A stretch of 5,373 nt of DNA, from assembly GCA_040226215.1 (NCBI GenBank), contig JAVKFF010000064.1, positions 1-5,373 of the forward strand, given 5' to 3'. The number at the start of each line of letters is the position of its first letter. Position 1 is the stretch's first letter. The notes under the pieces are model-generated. The model did no database searches. It saw only the letters and a program-made list of their open reading frames with translations, and was not told the origin of the DNA. This document shows positions 1 to 4,881 of the stretch, piece by piece. Origin of the DNA: JAVKFF01 sp040226215 (lineage in GTDB: Bacteria > Pseudomonadota > Alphaproteobacteria > DSM-16000 > Inquilinaceae). Both the position numbers and the translations under genes were made by a program.

Positions 1-102
1 GCTCTCGTCCTTGCGGAACCAGAGCGGGCCGACATGTTCGGCAAAGCCGGTCAGCGCGATGCGCCGCCAGCCCGCCGGTGCCTGAATCGGGTCGATCTCC
101 AT
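1..102 (-). CDS. PaaI/HotDog-family acyl-CoA thioesterase, N-terminal fragment (cut by window edge)
   Basis: Only the first 34 codons are in view; the gene runs off the left edge. From the ATG the protein begins MEIDPIQAPAGW and continues with a GFAEHVGPLWFRKD segment (residues 19-32). This resembles the start of PaaI-type HotDog thioesterases, where a short helix ending in xGPLYxR(R/K) precedes the first strand of the fold. Such enzymes hydrolyse acyl-CoA thioesters in the cytoplasm, but the catalytic region is outside the window, so this is a family guess. No ATG, GTG or TTG lies in frame in the 61 bp back to the preceding stop, which fixes the start. The ribosome site is weak (AGGCC next to the ATG). 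The gene lies 61 bp downstream of the Coq4-family gene on the same strand, so co-transcription is likely. Confidence 0.6.
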   Translation of the reverse strand, partial: MEIDPIQAPAGWRRIALTGFAEHVGPLWFRKDES

Positions 103-163
103 GGCCTGCGTGATACGCCAGCTTCCCGCCGCGGGCCAGCCCCGCGTCGCGCGCCGGCACCGC

Positions 164-1174
164 TCATACCGAGGTGGCGATTGCTGCCTCGGCGATGGCC
201 AGCGGATAGCCGCCGGCCGGCGGCGGGACGTTCAGCTTCGCCCGCGCCTCGTCCAGCGGCAGTTCGACATAGGGCCAGAAGTCCCAGTTGTCGGACAGGT
301 CGGTGTTCAACTGGCTGCCGCGCTCCAGCGCTTCGAAGAAGCGCTCCGCCAGTCCGGGCAGGGCAAGGGTGGAATGCACGTCGGGCTGGTCCACCGGTGT
401 GACGTTGATGCCGGCGCCGAAGCTGAACTGCACGAACAGGATGGTGAAGAGCGCGTTGTGCCTGCGATAGCCCGAGGTGAAGGTGCCGACCAACACCTCG
501 CCTGCCGGCTTCGTGCCATAGCCCGACAGGACATGGGTGAAGTCGTGATAGACGCCGGCCTCGGGGAAGCCGCCCTTCTCGCCCGGGAAGGCGAAGCCGT
601 TCGCCTGGTAGTGCCGCCAGAAGGCATGGCCCAGGCGGTCCTCCGGCAGCTTTTCCAGCGCGTGGTAGCGCGCGGCGATCTCCGGGCTCTCCAGCAGCCC
701 GGTGAGCCCGCCGATGCCCTTGACCAGCCCGCCCACGCCGTGCTGCTTGACCTGGTCGACGAAGATGTCGCGGATATGGATGCGGCGCAGCAGGTCCAGC
801 CGGAACATCAGCATGTGATGCTCGGCGCGGTCCCGCACCATGCCGAGCTCCCAGGACTTCACCCCCAGTGCCGCGGCGAATGCGGCGACCTTGGCATAGT
901 AGGCGGGGTCCGGCGGGCCGTCGGCGATTCCCAGCACAACCAGTCCCTGCACGAACTGGTGGCGGATCTCCTCGCGGGTCATCGCGGCCGCCAGTCCGGC
1001 GGGGGAGATCGGGTCGAGGCCGGCCAGGTCCAGGTCCGTGTGCAGCAGGAAGCCCTGCGCCGCCGCGATCGTCTGGGACGCCGCCGGGCCGGGCCCGCCC
1101 ATGGTGTCGAAGCAGGTGCGAATCGCGCGCAGCCCGGCCTCGGCCTCCTCTCCGGTCGGTTTCTGGAGTCGCAT
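164..1174 (-). CDS. Coq4-family protein with TerB-like N-terminal domain
   Basis: The product is 336 aa. Residues about 165-315 carry the Coq4 fold signature: KLPEDRLG (175-182), then HDFTH (210-214) and Glu226, which gives exactly HDxxH-x11-E, the metal-binding motif of COQ4. Eukaryotic COQ4 acts on the ubiquinone head-group (oxidative C1 decarboxylation) and organises the CoQ complex; whether this bacterial homologue acts on a quinone is not shown. Residues about 35-105 look TerB-like, with a helix-rich TREEIRHQFVQGLVVLGIAD stretch followed by a KVAAFAAALGV helix. Typical COQ4 proteins are roughly 220-265 aa, so the N-terminus is an extra domain. The start at 1174 is chosen because GGGAGG lies 5 nt upstream; the reading frame stays open to an ATG at 1267, but that start has no such site. 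A PaaI-type thioesterase gene follows on the same strand, and an 83-aa/YjbQ unit is divergent. The protein has no signal peptide or membrane segment. Confidence 0.82.
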   Translation of the reverse strand: MRLQKPTGEEAEAGLRAIRTCFDTMGGPGPAASQTIAAAQGFLLHTDLDLAGLDPISPAGLAAAMTREEIRHQFVQGLVVLGIADGPPDPAYYAKVAAFAAALGVKSWELGMVRDRAEHHMLMFRLDLLRRIHIRDIFVDQVKQHGVGGLVKGIGGLTGLLESPEIAARYHALEKLPEDRLGHAFWRHYQANGFAFPGEKGGFPEAGVYHDFTHVLSGYGTKPAGEVLVGTFTSGYRRHNALFTILFVQFSFGAGINVTPVDQPDVHSTLALPGLAERFFEALERGSQLNTDLSDNWDFWPYVELPLDEARAKLNVPPPAGGYPLAIAEAAIATSV

Positions 1175-1208
1175 CTGTCGCCTCCCGCCCTGACGAGAAT
1201 GCCGATCC

Positions 1209-1237
1209 TTGACCATTGCCGCCCGGGGCCGAACAAT
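1209..1237 (+). promoter_or_regulatory. Candidate sigma70-type promoter for the 83-aa gene and yjbQ
   Basis: TTGACC (1209-1214) is followed after 17 bp by AACAAT (1232-1237). That is 5/6 and 4/6 matches to the -35 and -10 consensus at ideal spacing. Predicted transcription starts near 1244 and leaves a leader of about 22 nt to the ATG at 1266. This promoter would rule out the upstream in-frame starts at 1209 (TTG) and 1236 (ATG), which lie inside it. It rests on pattern matching alone. Confidence 0.4.
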
Positions 1238-1245
1238 GGCGCCAA

Positions 1246-1265
1246 GGTCAACCGGCACGGGCAGC
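1246..1265 (+). repeat. Copy 1 of a shared upstream element (GGTCAACCGGCA-CGGGCAGC)
   Basis: This block ends at the ATG of the 83-aa gene. It matches the block at 2005-2027 upstream of the dehydrogenase operon: GGTCAACCG, one mismatch, CA, then CGGGCAGC, differing otherwise only by a 3-nt insertion (GAA) in the second copy. Both copies sit just downstream of a candidate -10 element. It could be a regulator site in the leader or a remnant of duplication. Confidence 0.45.
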
Positions 1266-1517
1266 ATGGTCTCCTACGATCTACCGATCAAGATCAGCCA
1301 AAGCAGGGGCGGGTTCTCCATTGCCGTGGCGTTGAGCGACCAGGTCGTCGTCTCGCGGCAGATCTCCCGCGCCGACCTGGTGCAGCTGCAGGTCGTTCTG
1401 GCGGAGATCCTGGCCAACCGCCAGGCCCCACGGGCCGTGGCCGGCGGCCGGCTGGCGGAACCGGTGCCGCAATCGCCGGATCACCACGACGACTTCCTGT
1501 TCGACATCGATACCTGA
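1266..1517 (+). CDS. Uncharacterised 83-aa protein in front of yjbQ
   Basis: I do not recognise the family. The protein starts MVSYDLPIKIS. It has an alternating hydrophobic/polar segment GFSIAVALSDQVVVSRQ (residues 16-32) that should form a beta-hairpin, then an amphipathic helix SRADLVQLQVVLAEILANRQ (34-53), a flexible linker and an acidic tail HHDDFLFDIDT (73-83). There is no signal peptide, membrane segment or cysteine, so a small cytoplasmic protein is likely. Its stop lies 7 bp before the yjbQ ATG, and the yjbQ ribosome site overlaps the stop codon, so the two are probably translated together. The ATG at 1266 is preferred because a candidate promoter covers the two earlier in-frame starts; the ribosome site here (CGGGCAG) is weak. 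The coding call rests on the tight spacing and on sequence that reads as a plausible folded protein. Confidence 0.62.
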   Translation: MVSYDLPIKISQSRGGFSIAVALSDQVVVSRQISRADLVQLQVVLAEILANRQAPRAVAGGRLAEPVPQSPDHHDDFLFDIDT

Positions 1518-1524
1518 GGCCGCG

Positions 1525-1944
1525 ATGCGACAGGCCCAGACGGTCCTGCGGGTAGAGACCCGCGGCGGGGATATCGTCGACCTGACCGGCCGCGTCGACC
1601 GCTGGCTGGGCGAGCAGGGCATTGCCGCCGGCCTGGCGACCCTGTTCCTGCAGCACACCTCCGCCAGCCTCACGATCCAGGAGAATGCCGATCCGGACGT
1701 GCTCCGCGACCTGGGCGGTTTCCTGGCGTCGCTCGCGCCGGAGGACCCGGCCCGCTACCGCCACGGCGCGGAGGGGCCGGACGACATGCCCGCCCATCTG
1801 CGCAGCGCCCTGACCCAGACCAGCCTGACGGTGCCGGTCAGCGGCGGCCGCCTTGCGCTGGGCACCTGGCAGGCGATCTACCTGCTGGAGCATCGCCGGC
1901 GGCCGCACCGGCGCAGCCTGGTGGTGCACCTTCTGGGTGCGTGA
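1525..1944 (+). CDS. yjbQ: YjbQ family protein (UPF0047, secondary thiamine-phosphate synthase-type)
   Basis: The 139-aa length and motif order match the YjbQ/UPF0047 family throughout. QHTSASLTIQENADPDV (43-59) corresponds to the family HTTASLTINENAD block. RHGAEGPDDMPAHLRSAL (79-96) carries the strongly conserved EGPDDMPAH. RLALGTWQAIYLLEHR (109-124) is the C-terminal LGTWQGIYLxEHR block. Members form small cytoplasmic trimers; E. coli YjbQ has weak thiamine-phosphate synthase activity and its physiological role is unsettled. One departure is Ala117 where most members have Gly in TWQGIY. The start is supported by GAGG (1516-1519), 5 nt upstream and overlapping the stop of the 83-aa gene, so the two form one transcription unit. 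A 100-bp gap separates it from the dehydrogenase genes. Family membership is secure; the reaction in this organism is not. Confidence 0.92.
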   Translation: MRQAQTVLRVETRGGDIVDLTGRVDRWLGEQGIAAGLATLFLQHTSASLTIQENADPDVLRDLGGFLASLAPEDPARYRHGAEGPDDMPAHLRSALTQTSLTVPVSGGRLALGTWQAIYLLEHRRRPHRRSLVVHLLGA

Positions 1945-1951
1945 GGGGCCC

Positions 1952-1981
1952 GCGGGTCGCGCCAGTTCGGGTTAGACCCGC
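1952..1981 (+). other. Mutually exclusive short hairpins after yjbQ
   Basis: GACCCGC (1975-1981) can pair with GCGGGTC (1952-1958). Part of it (ACCCG, 1976-1980) can instead pair with CGGGT (1968-1972) around a TAG loop. No T-run follows, so this is at best a weak factor-independent terminator for the yjbQ unit. It overlaps the candidate -35 of the next operon. Confidence 0.25.
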
Positions 1982-2001
1982 CGCAGGCGAGCGGGCAGAA
2001 T
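1973..2001 (+). promoter_or_regulatory. Candidate promoter of the acyl-CoA dehydrogenase operon
   Basis: TAGACC (1973-1978) and CAGAAT (1996-2001) are 17 bp apart, with 4/6 matches to each sigma70 hexamer. The GACC end of the -35 is shared with the candidate promoters at 1209 and upstream of gcrA. Transcription would begin near 2008, inside the second copy of the shared upstream element. Weak on its own; its support comes from the parallel layout at 1209-1265. Confidence 0.3.
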
Positions 2002-2004
2002 GCC

Positions 2005-2027
2005 GGTCAACCGACAGAACGGGCAGC
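2005..2027 (+). repeat. Copy 2 of the shared upstream element (GGTCAACCGACA-gaa-CGGGCAGC)
   Basis: This matches the block at 1246-1265 with one substitution and a 3-nt insertion. Here it lies 17 nt before the start codon and upstream of a separate GGGAGG ribosome site, so it is not simply a conserved translation-initiation sequence. Its position around the predicted transcription start suits an operator. Confidence 0.45.
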
Positions 2028-2044
2028 GGCCGGGAGGGTGCGAC

Positions 2045-3235
2045 ATGGATATCTCGTTCAGTGCCGAGGAAGAGGCCTTCCGCCAGGAGGTCCGCGACTT
2101 CCTTGCGGCGAACCTGAGCGACCATCTGCGGCACGAGGCACGCCGCGGCTATCACATGGAAAAGCAGGACCTGCGGACCTGGCACAAGATCCTGTACCGC
2201 CAGGGCTGGTCGGCGCCGAACTGGCCGGAGGCCCATGGCGGCACCGGCTGGAACGCCGTGAAGCAGTACATCTTCGAGGAGGAATGCGCCGCGGCCGGCG
2301 CGCCGATGCTGCTGCCGTTCGGGCTGACCATGGTCGGGCCGGTGCTGCAGGCCTTCGGCAACGACGCGCAGAAGGCCCGCTACCTGCCGAAGATCCTGTC
2401 CGGCGACGAGTTCTGGTGCCAGGGCTATTCCGAGCCCGGCTCCGGCTCCGACCTGGCATCGCTGAAGACCCGCGCGGTGCGCGACGGCGACCATTATGTC
2501 GTCAACGGCCAGAAGATCTGGACGACCCAGGCGCATATCGCGGACATGATGTTCTGCCTGGTGCGGACCGGGACCGAGGGCAAGCCGCAGGAGGGGATCT
2601 CCTTCCTGCTGATCGACATGACCAGCCCCGGCATCACCGTGAAGCCGATCGTCAGCATCGACGAGGATCACAGCCTGAACGAGGTGTTCTTCGACGAGGT
2701 CAGGGTGCCCGCGGCCAACCTGGTGGGGCAGGAGGGCAAGGGCTGGACCTATGCGAAATTCCTGCTGGGCCACGAGCGCACGGCGATTGCCGAGGTGGGC
2801 AATTCCAAGCAGGGCATCAGGCGCCTGAAGGAAATTGCCCGGTCGGAGGGCAGTGGCGGACAAAGCCTGCTGGAGGATCCCGGTTTCCGCCGCGAGATCG
2901 CCCGGATCGAGGTCGACCTGATGGCGCTGGAGGTCAGCAACCTGCGGCTGCTGTCCGCCGTGGCGCAGGGCAGTTCGCCCGGGGCCGAGGCCAGCATGCT
3001 GAAGATCCGCGGCAGCGAGGTGAAACAGCGCATCGCCGAGCTGACCTGCCAGGCGCTGGGCTACTACGTCAATCCCTACGAGGATCTGCGCGACGGCAGC
3101 AATGCGCCGCATCCCGGGCCGGATTATGCGGAGTCCATCGCCGGGGAGTTCCTGATCGGCCGCGCCGCGACGATCTATGGCGGGTCGAACGAGATCCAGC
3201 GCAACGTGATTGCCAAAATGGTCCTCGGGTTGTAG
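2045..3235 (+). CDS. Acyl-CoA dehydrogenase, large/catalytic subunit of a paired (PimC-like) enzyme
   Basis: This is a 396-aa flavoprotein subunit expected to catalyse alpha,beta-desaturation of an acyl-CoA in the cytoplasm, passing electrons to ETF. Visible motifs are the acyl-CoA dehydrogenase signature YSEPGSGSDLAS (128-139), the KIWTT flavin-contact segment (157-161), a beta-domain ending in EVFFDEVRVPAANLVG (213-228), and a C-terminal IYGGSNEIQRNVIAKMVLG (377-395). The usual medium-chain catalytic Glu in YEGT is Gly379 here. Glu244 in GHERT sits at the helix-G position used by isovaleryl-CoA dehydrogenase and is the likely base. The RxxFG and QxxGGxG motifs that contact FAD across subunits are absent and are found in the neighbouring protein instead. 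ATG 2045 is preceded by GGGAGG (2032-2037, 7 nt); an in-frame ATG at 2000 lacks this and does not match the family. PimC of pimelate degradation and mycobacterial paired FadE subunits are the closest types I recognise; the substrate is unknown. Confidence 0.9.
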   Translation: MDISFSAEEEAFRQEVRDFLAANLSDHLRHEARRGYHMEKQDLRTWHKILYRQGWSAPNWPEAHGGTGWNAVKQYIFEEECAAAGAPMLLPFGLTMVGPVLQAFGNDAQKARYLPKILSGDEFWCQGYSEPGSGSDLASLKTRAVRDGDHYVVNGQKIWTTQAHIADMMFCLVRTGTEGKPQEGISFLLIDMTSPGITVKPIVSIDEDHSLNEVFFDEVRVPAANLVGQEGKGWTYAKFLLGHERTAIAEVGNSKQGIRRLKEIARSEGSGGQSLLEDPGFRREIARIEVDLMALEVSNLRLLSAVAQGSSPGAEASMLKIRGSEVKQRIAELTCQALGYYVNPYEDLRDGSNAPHPGPDYAESIAGEFLIGRAATIYGGSNEIQRNVIAKMVLGL

Positions 3236-3259
3236 GGAGCGGAGACCCCACCCGCGCCG

Positions 3260-3283
3260 GCTCCCGCGCCTGCGCGAGGGAGC
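3260..3283 (+). other. Intercistronic hairpin 1
   Basis: GCTCCC (3260-3265) pairs with GGGAGC (3278-3283). Inside these, CGC (3267-3269) pairs with GCG (3274-3276) across a single G-A mismatch, closing on a CTGC tetraloop. It starts 24 nt after the stop of the first dehydrogenase gene and is followed by TTCATTCAT, only a loose T-run. It could be a leaky terminator, an attenuator or a 3'-end protector of the upstream message. Confidence 0.5.
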
Positions 3284-3293
3284 TTCATTCATA

Positions 3294-3317
3294 CAGGCGG
3301 CGCCCCGCCGCCGCCTG
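3294..3317 (+). other. Intercistronic hairpin 2
   Basis: CAGGCGGCG (3294-3302) pairs perfectly with CGCCGCCTG (3309-3317) around a 6-nt CCCCGC loop, a 9-bp stem that is almost all G-C. It lies 10 nt after hairpin 1. No T-run follows, so termination is unlikely. An RNA-stability or processing role between the two dehydrogenase cistrons fits better. Confidence 0.5.
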
Positions 3318-3343
3318 CCGTCAGAAAACAGCCCGCCGTCAGA
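3317..3343 (+). repeat. Direct repeat GCCGTCAGA x2
   Basis: GCCGTCAGA occurs at 3317-3325 and again at 3335-3343, an 18-bp period, in the dehydrogenase intercistronic gap 52 bp before the next start codon. It might be a pair of protein half-sites or chance; no matching -35/-10 pair was seen beside it. Confidence 0.3.
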
Positions 3344-3395
3344 TACGGACAGGGGACCCGTGCGGGGCGATCCGCGCGGCTTGGGAGGCGCCTGA

Positions 3396-4526
3396 ATGGA
3401 CTTTTCCTTGAGCGACGAGCAGAAGCTGCTCTCCGACAGCGTGCAGCGCTTCGTGCGGGAACGCTACGAGTTCGAGACCTGGCGGAGCCTGGCGAAGTCG
3501 GATGACGGCTTCAGCCGGGAGAACTGGGCCCAGATGGCCGAGCTCGGCTGGTTCGGGATCTCCTTCCCCGAGGAGGTCGGCGGCCTGGGCGGCAGCCCGG
3601 TGGACACCATGATCATGGTGGAGGAGATGGGGAAGGGGAACGTCCTGGAACCCTTCGTCAGCTCCGTCGTGCTCTGCGGCACACTGGTCGCGAAGGCGGG
3701 CAGCGACGCGCAGAAGGAAGATCTGCTGGCCAAGATCATCGACGGCAGCGCGATCGTGGCCCTTGCCCATGCCGAGGCGCAGGCCCGCTACAACCTGGCC
3801 GACGTGATGACCGAGGCGAAGGCCGATGGCGGCGGCTTCACGATCACCGGCCGCAAGATCGTGGTGTTCGATGCGCCGGCCGCCGACCGGATCATCGTGC
3901 TGGCGCGCACCGCCGGCGGGCAGCGCGACCGCGACGGGCTGAGCCTGTTCCTGGTCGACCGGGATGCGGCCGGCGTCGAGCGGCGCGACTATCGCACCAT
4001 CGACAACCGCCGCGCGTCGGAAATCGCCTTCAACGGCTGCAAGGTCGGTGCCGACGCCCTGCTGGGGCCGAAGGACGGCGCCTGGCCGTTCCTGGAGGCG
4101 GCGACCGACCATGCCATCGCGGCGCTCTGTTCCGAGGCCTGCGGCGCGATGCAGAAGCTGCAGCAGACGACCGTGGAATATTCCAAGACCCGCAAGCAGT
4201 TCGGCGTGCCGATCGGCTCCTTCCAGGTGCTGCAGCACCGCATGGTGGACATGATGATCCATGCCGAGGAGGCCAAGTCGCTGGCCATGCTCGCCACGTT
4301 GAAGCTGGACGCCGAGCCGCAGGAGCGCGCCCGCGCAGTCTCCGCCGCCAAGGTGCAGCTCAGCAAGGCCGGGCGCTATGTCGGCCAGCAGGCGGTGCAG
4401 ATCCATGGCGGGATGGGGATGACGGACGAGCTGGATGTCGGCCATTACTTCAAGCATCTGATGGCGCTGGAGACCCGCTTCGGCGATGGCGACCATCACC
4501 TGAAGCGGTTCAGCGACCTCAGCTGA
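3396..4526 (+). CDS. Acyl-CoA dehydrogenase, small/non-catalytic subunit of a paired (PimD-like) enzyme
   Basis: The 376-aa protein begins MDFSLSDEQKLL and ends GHYFKHLMALETRFGDGDHHLKRF, an ending typical of PimD-type (pimeloyl-CoA dehydrogenase small subunit) proteins. The C-terminal FAD-contact motifs are kept: YSKTRKQFGVPIGSFQ (262-277, with Arg266-x-x-FG) and QIHGGMG (335-341). The substrate-side motifs are degraded: the SEPGSGSD block is replaced by AHAEAQARYNLAD (124-136) and the WTT segment by VVFDAPAAD. The two known catalytic glutamate positions hold Ala240 (helix G) and Gly363 (C-terminal), so on its own this chain should be inactive. It most likely supplies half of each FAD site in an alpha2beta2 enzyme with the product of the preceding gene. 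The start is fixed by GGGAGG (3383-3388) 7 nt upstream. The 160-bp gap to the upstream gene is wide for subunits of one enzyme and contains hairpins. A terminator-like hairpin follows. Confidence 0.9.
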   Translation: MDFSLSDEQKLLSDSVQRFVRERYEFETWRSLAKSDDGFSRENWAQMAELGWFGISFPEEVGGLGGSPVDTMIMVEEMGKGNVLEPFVSSVVLCGTLVAKAGSDAQKEDLLAKIIDGSAIVALAHAEAQARYNLADVMTEAKADGGGFTITGRKIVVFDAPAADRIIVLARTAGGQRDRDGLSLFLVDRDAAGVERRDYRTIDNRRASEIAFNGCKVGADALLGPKDGAWPFLEAATDHAIAALCSEACGAMQKLQQTTVEYSKTRKQFGVPIGSFQVLQHRMVDMMIHAEEAKSLAMLATLKLDAEPQERARAVSAAKVQLSKAGRYVGQQAVQIHGGMGMTDELDVGHYFKHLMALETRFGDGDHHLKRFSDLS

Positions 4527-4532
4527 GGCGCC

Positions 4533-4571
4533 GGTGCGGCGGGTGCCGTCGGATCCCGCCGCGCCATATTT
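4533..4571 (+). terminator. Factor-independent terminator-like hairpin after the dehydrogenase operon
   Basis: GGTGCGGCGGG (4533-4543) pairs with CCCGCCGCGCC (4555-4565) over 11 bp with one G-T wobble and an 11-nt loop. ATATTT follows, an imperfect T-run. It lies 6 nt after the stop of the second dehydrogenase gene and before the candidate promoter of the lipoprotein gene, as expected for the end of that operon. Confidence 0.6.
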
Positions 4572-4584
4572 CCGGCGGGGCCGT

Positions 4585-4609
4585 GCAACCGAAAGGGTCG
4601 TCAAGGGTT
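4585..4609 (+). promoter_or_regulatory. Possible EcfG-type (general stress) promoter of the entericidin-like gene
   Basis: GCAAC (4585-4589) and GTT (4607-4609) are separated by 17 bp. The alphaproteobacterial EcfG consensus is GGAAC, 16-17 bp, then CGTT, so this has one mismatch in the -35 and a G instead of C before GTT. The leader to the ATG at 4645 would be about 30 nt. No good sigma70 pair was seen here. Speculative. Confidence 0.25.
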
Positions 4610-4644
4610 CGTCAGGTACGGATCAATTCACAGCGAGGTTCGCC

Positions 4645-4800
4645 ATGTTCCGCTACCTGACCATGACCCTGTTCGCATTGTTCCTGGCCACCGGCCTCGC
4701 AGCCTGCGGCGACACTTGGCAAGGCGCCAAGCAGGACACCAGCGAGAACCTGCAGGCCACCGGCCAGGCCATCGAGAAGGCGGGCGAGAAGGTCAAGTAG
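4645..4800 (+). CDS. Entericidin A/B-like small lipoprotein
   Basis: The 51-aa product has a short N-terminus, a hydrophobic stretch (TMTLFALFLATGLAA, 6-20) and a lipobox LAAC with the lipidated Cys at residue 21, leaving a 30-residue chain after the lipidated Cys. That chain, CGDTWQGAKQDTSENL (21-36) followed by TGQAIEKAGEKVK (39-51), matches the entericidin pattern of C(N/G)TxxGxxxD near the lipid and a GxAIxxA helix at the end. Gly at +2 rather than Asp predicts outer-membrane sorting by the enterobacterial Lol rule. In E. coli the EcnA/EcnB pair was described as an antidote/toxin lipoprotein system tied to stationary phase; single alphaproteobacterial copies like this have no settled role. 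The start is set by GAGG (4635-4638), 6 nt upstream. The frame is open further upstream, but that part overlaps the preceding terminator. The gene stands alone and converges on gcrA. Confidence 0.85.
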   Translation: MFRYLTMTLFALFLATGLAACGDTWQGAKQDTSENLQATGQAIEKAGEKVK

Positions 4801-4843
4801 GGACCGCGCGCCGTTCTGCGGCGCCATCCGCCCCATCCGCCCT

Positions 4844-4881
4844 GCGCCGGGCCCTGCCTTTCGGTAGGGCCCGGCGTCGTT
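4844..4881. terminator. Strong hairpin serving the entericidin-like gene and gcrA (bidirectional terminator)
   Basis: GCCGGGCCCTGCC (4846-4858) pairs with GGTAGGGCCCGGC (4863-4875) with one G-T wobble and a TTTC loop. The stem extends outward by C-G and a G-T pair, giving 14-15 bp. On the plus strand TCGTTT follows; on the minus strand the stem begins 4 nt past the gcrA stop codon, without a clear T-run. Its position between two convergent genes fits a shared terminator. Confidence 0.7.

Noticed and set aside
1246..1251. Minus-strand TTGACC as the -35 of the Coq4-family gene
   Set aside because: At 16-18 bp spacing the -10 position reads CCCCGG or similar, so no credible promoter follows.
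1175..1267. Longer start of the Coq4-family protein at 1267
   Set aside because: It adds 31 residues through the divergent promoter region and has no good ribosome site, whereas the start at 1174 has GGGAGG at 5 nt.
101..1555. Long plus-strand open frame (484 codons) opposite the Coq4-family gene
   Set aside because: Its translation is low-complexity Arg/Gln/Gly/Ala-rich sequence with no family motif. It is the antisense shadow of a GC-rich gene and also overlaps the 83-aa gene.
2000..2044. Earlier ATG for the first dehydrogenase gene
   Set aside because: It would add 15 residues unlike the family, covers the shared upstream element and has no ribosome site, whereas ATG 2045 has GGGAGG at 7 nt.
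1838..3292. Long minus-strand open frame (484 codons) opposite the first acyl-CoA dehydrogenase gene
   Set aside because: It lies opposite a gene with full family motifs, and its own translation shows no recognisable domain; antisense open frames are expected at this GC.
3339..4604. Minus-strand open frame (421 codons) opposite the second acyl-CoA dehydrogenase gene
   Set aside because: It is a compositional shadow, with His/Leu/Gly-rich antisense translation and no motif; it also runs across the terminator hairpin at 4533-4571.
4534..4644. Upstream extension of the entericidin-like frame
   Set aside because: It overlaps the terminator hairpin, puts 37 charged residues before the signal peptide and lacks a ribosome site; ATG 4645 gives a standard lipoprotein signal with GAGG upstream.
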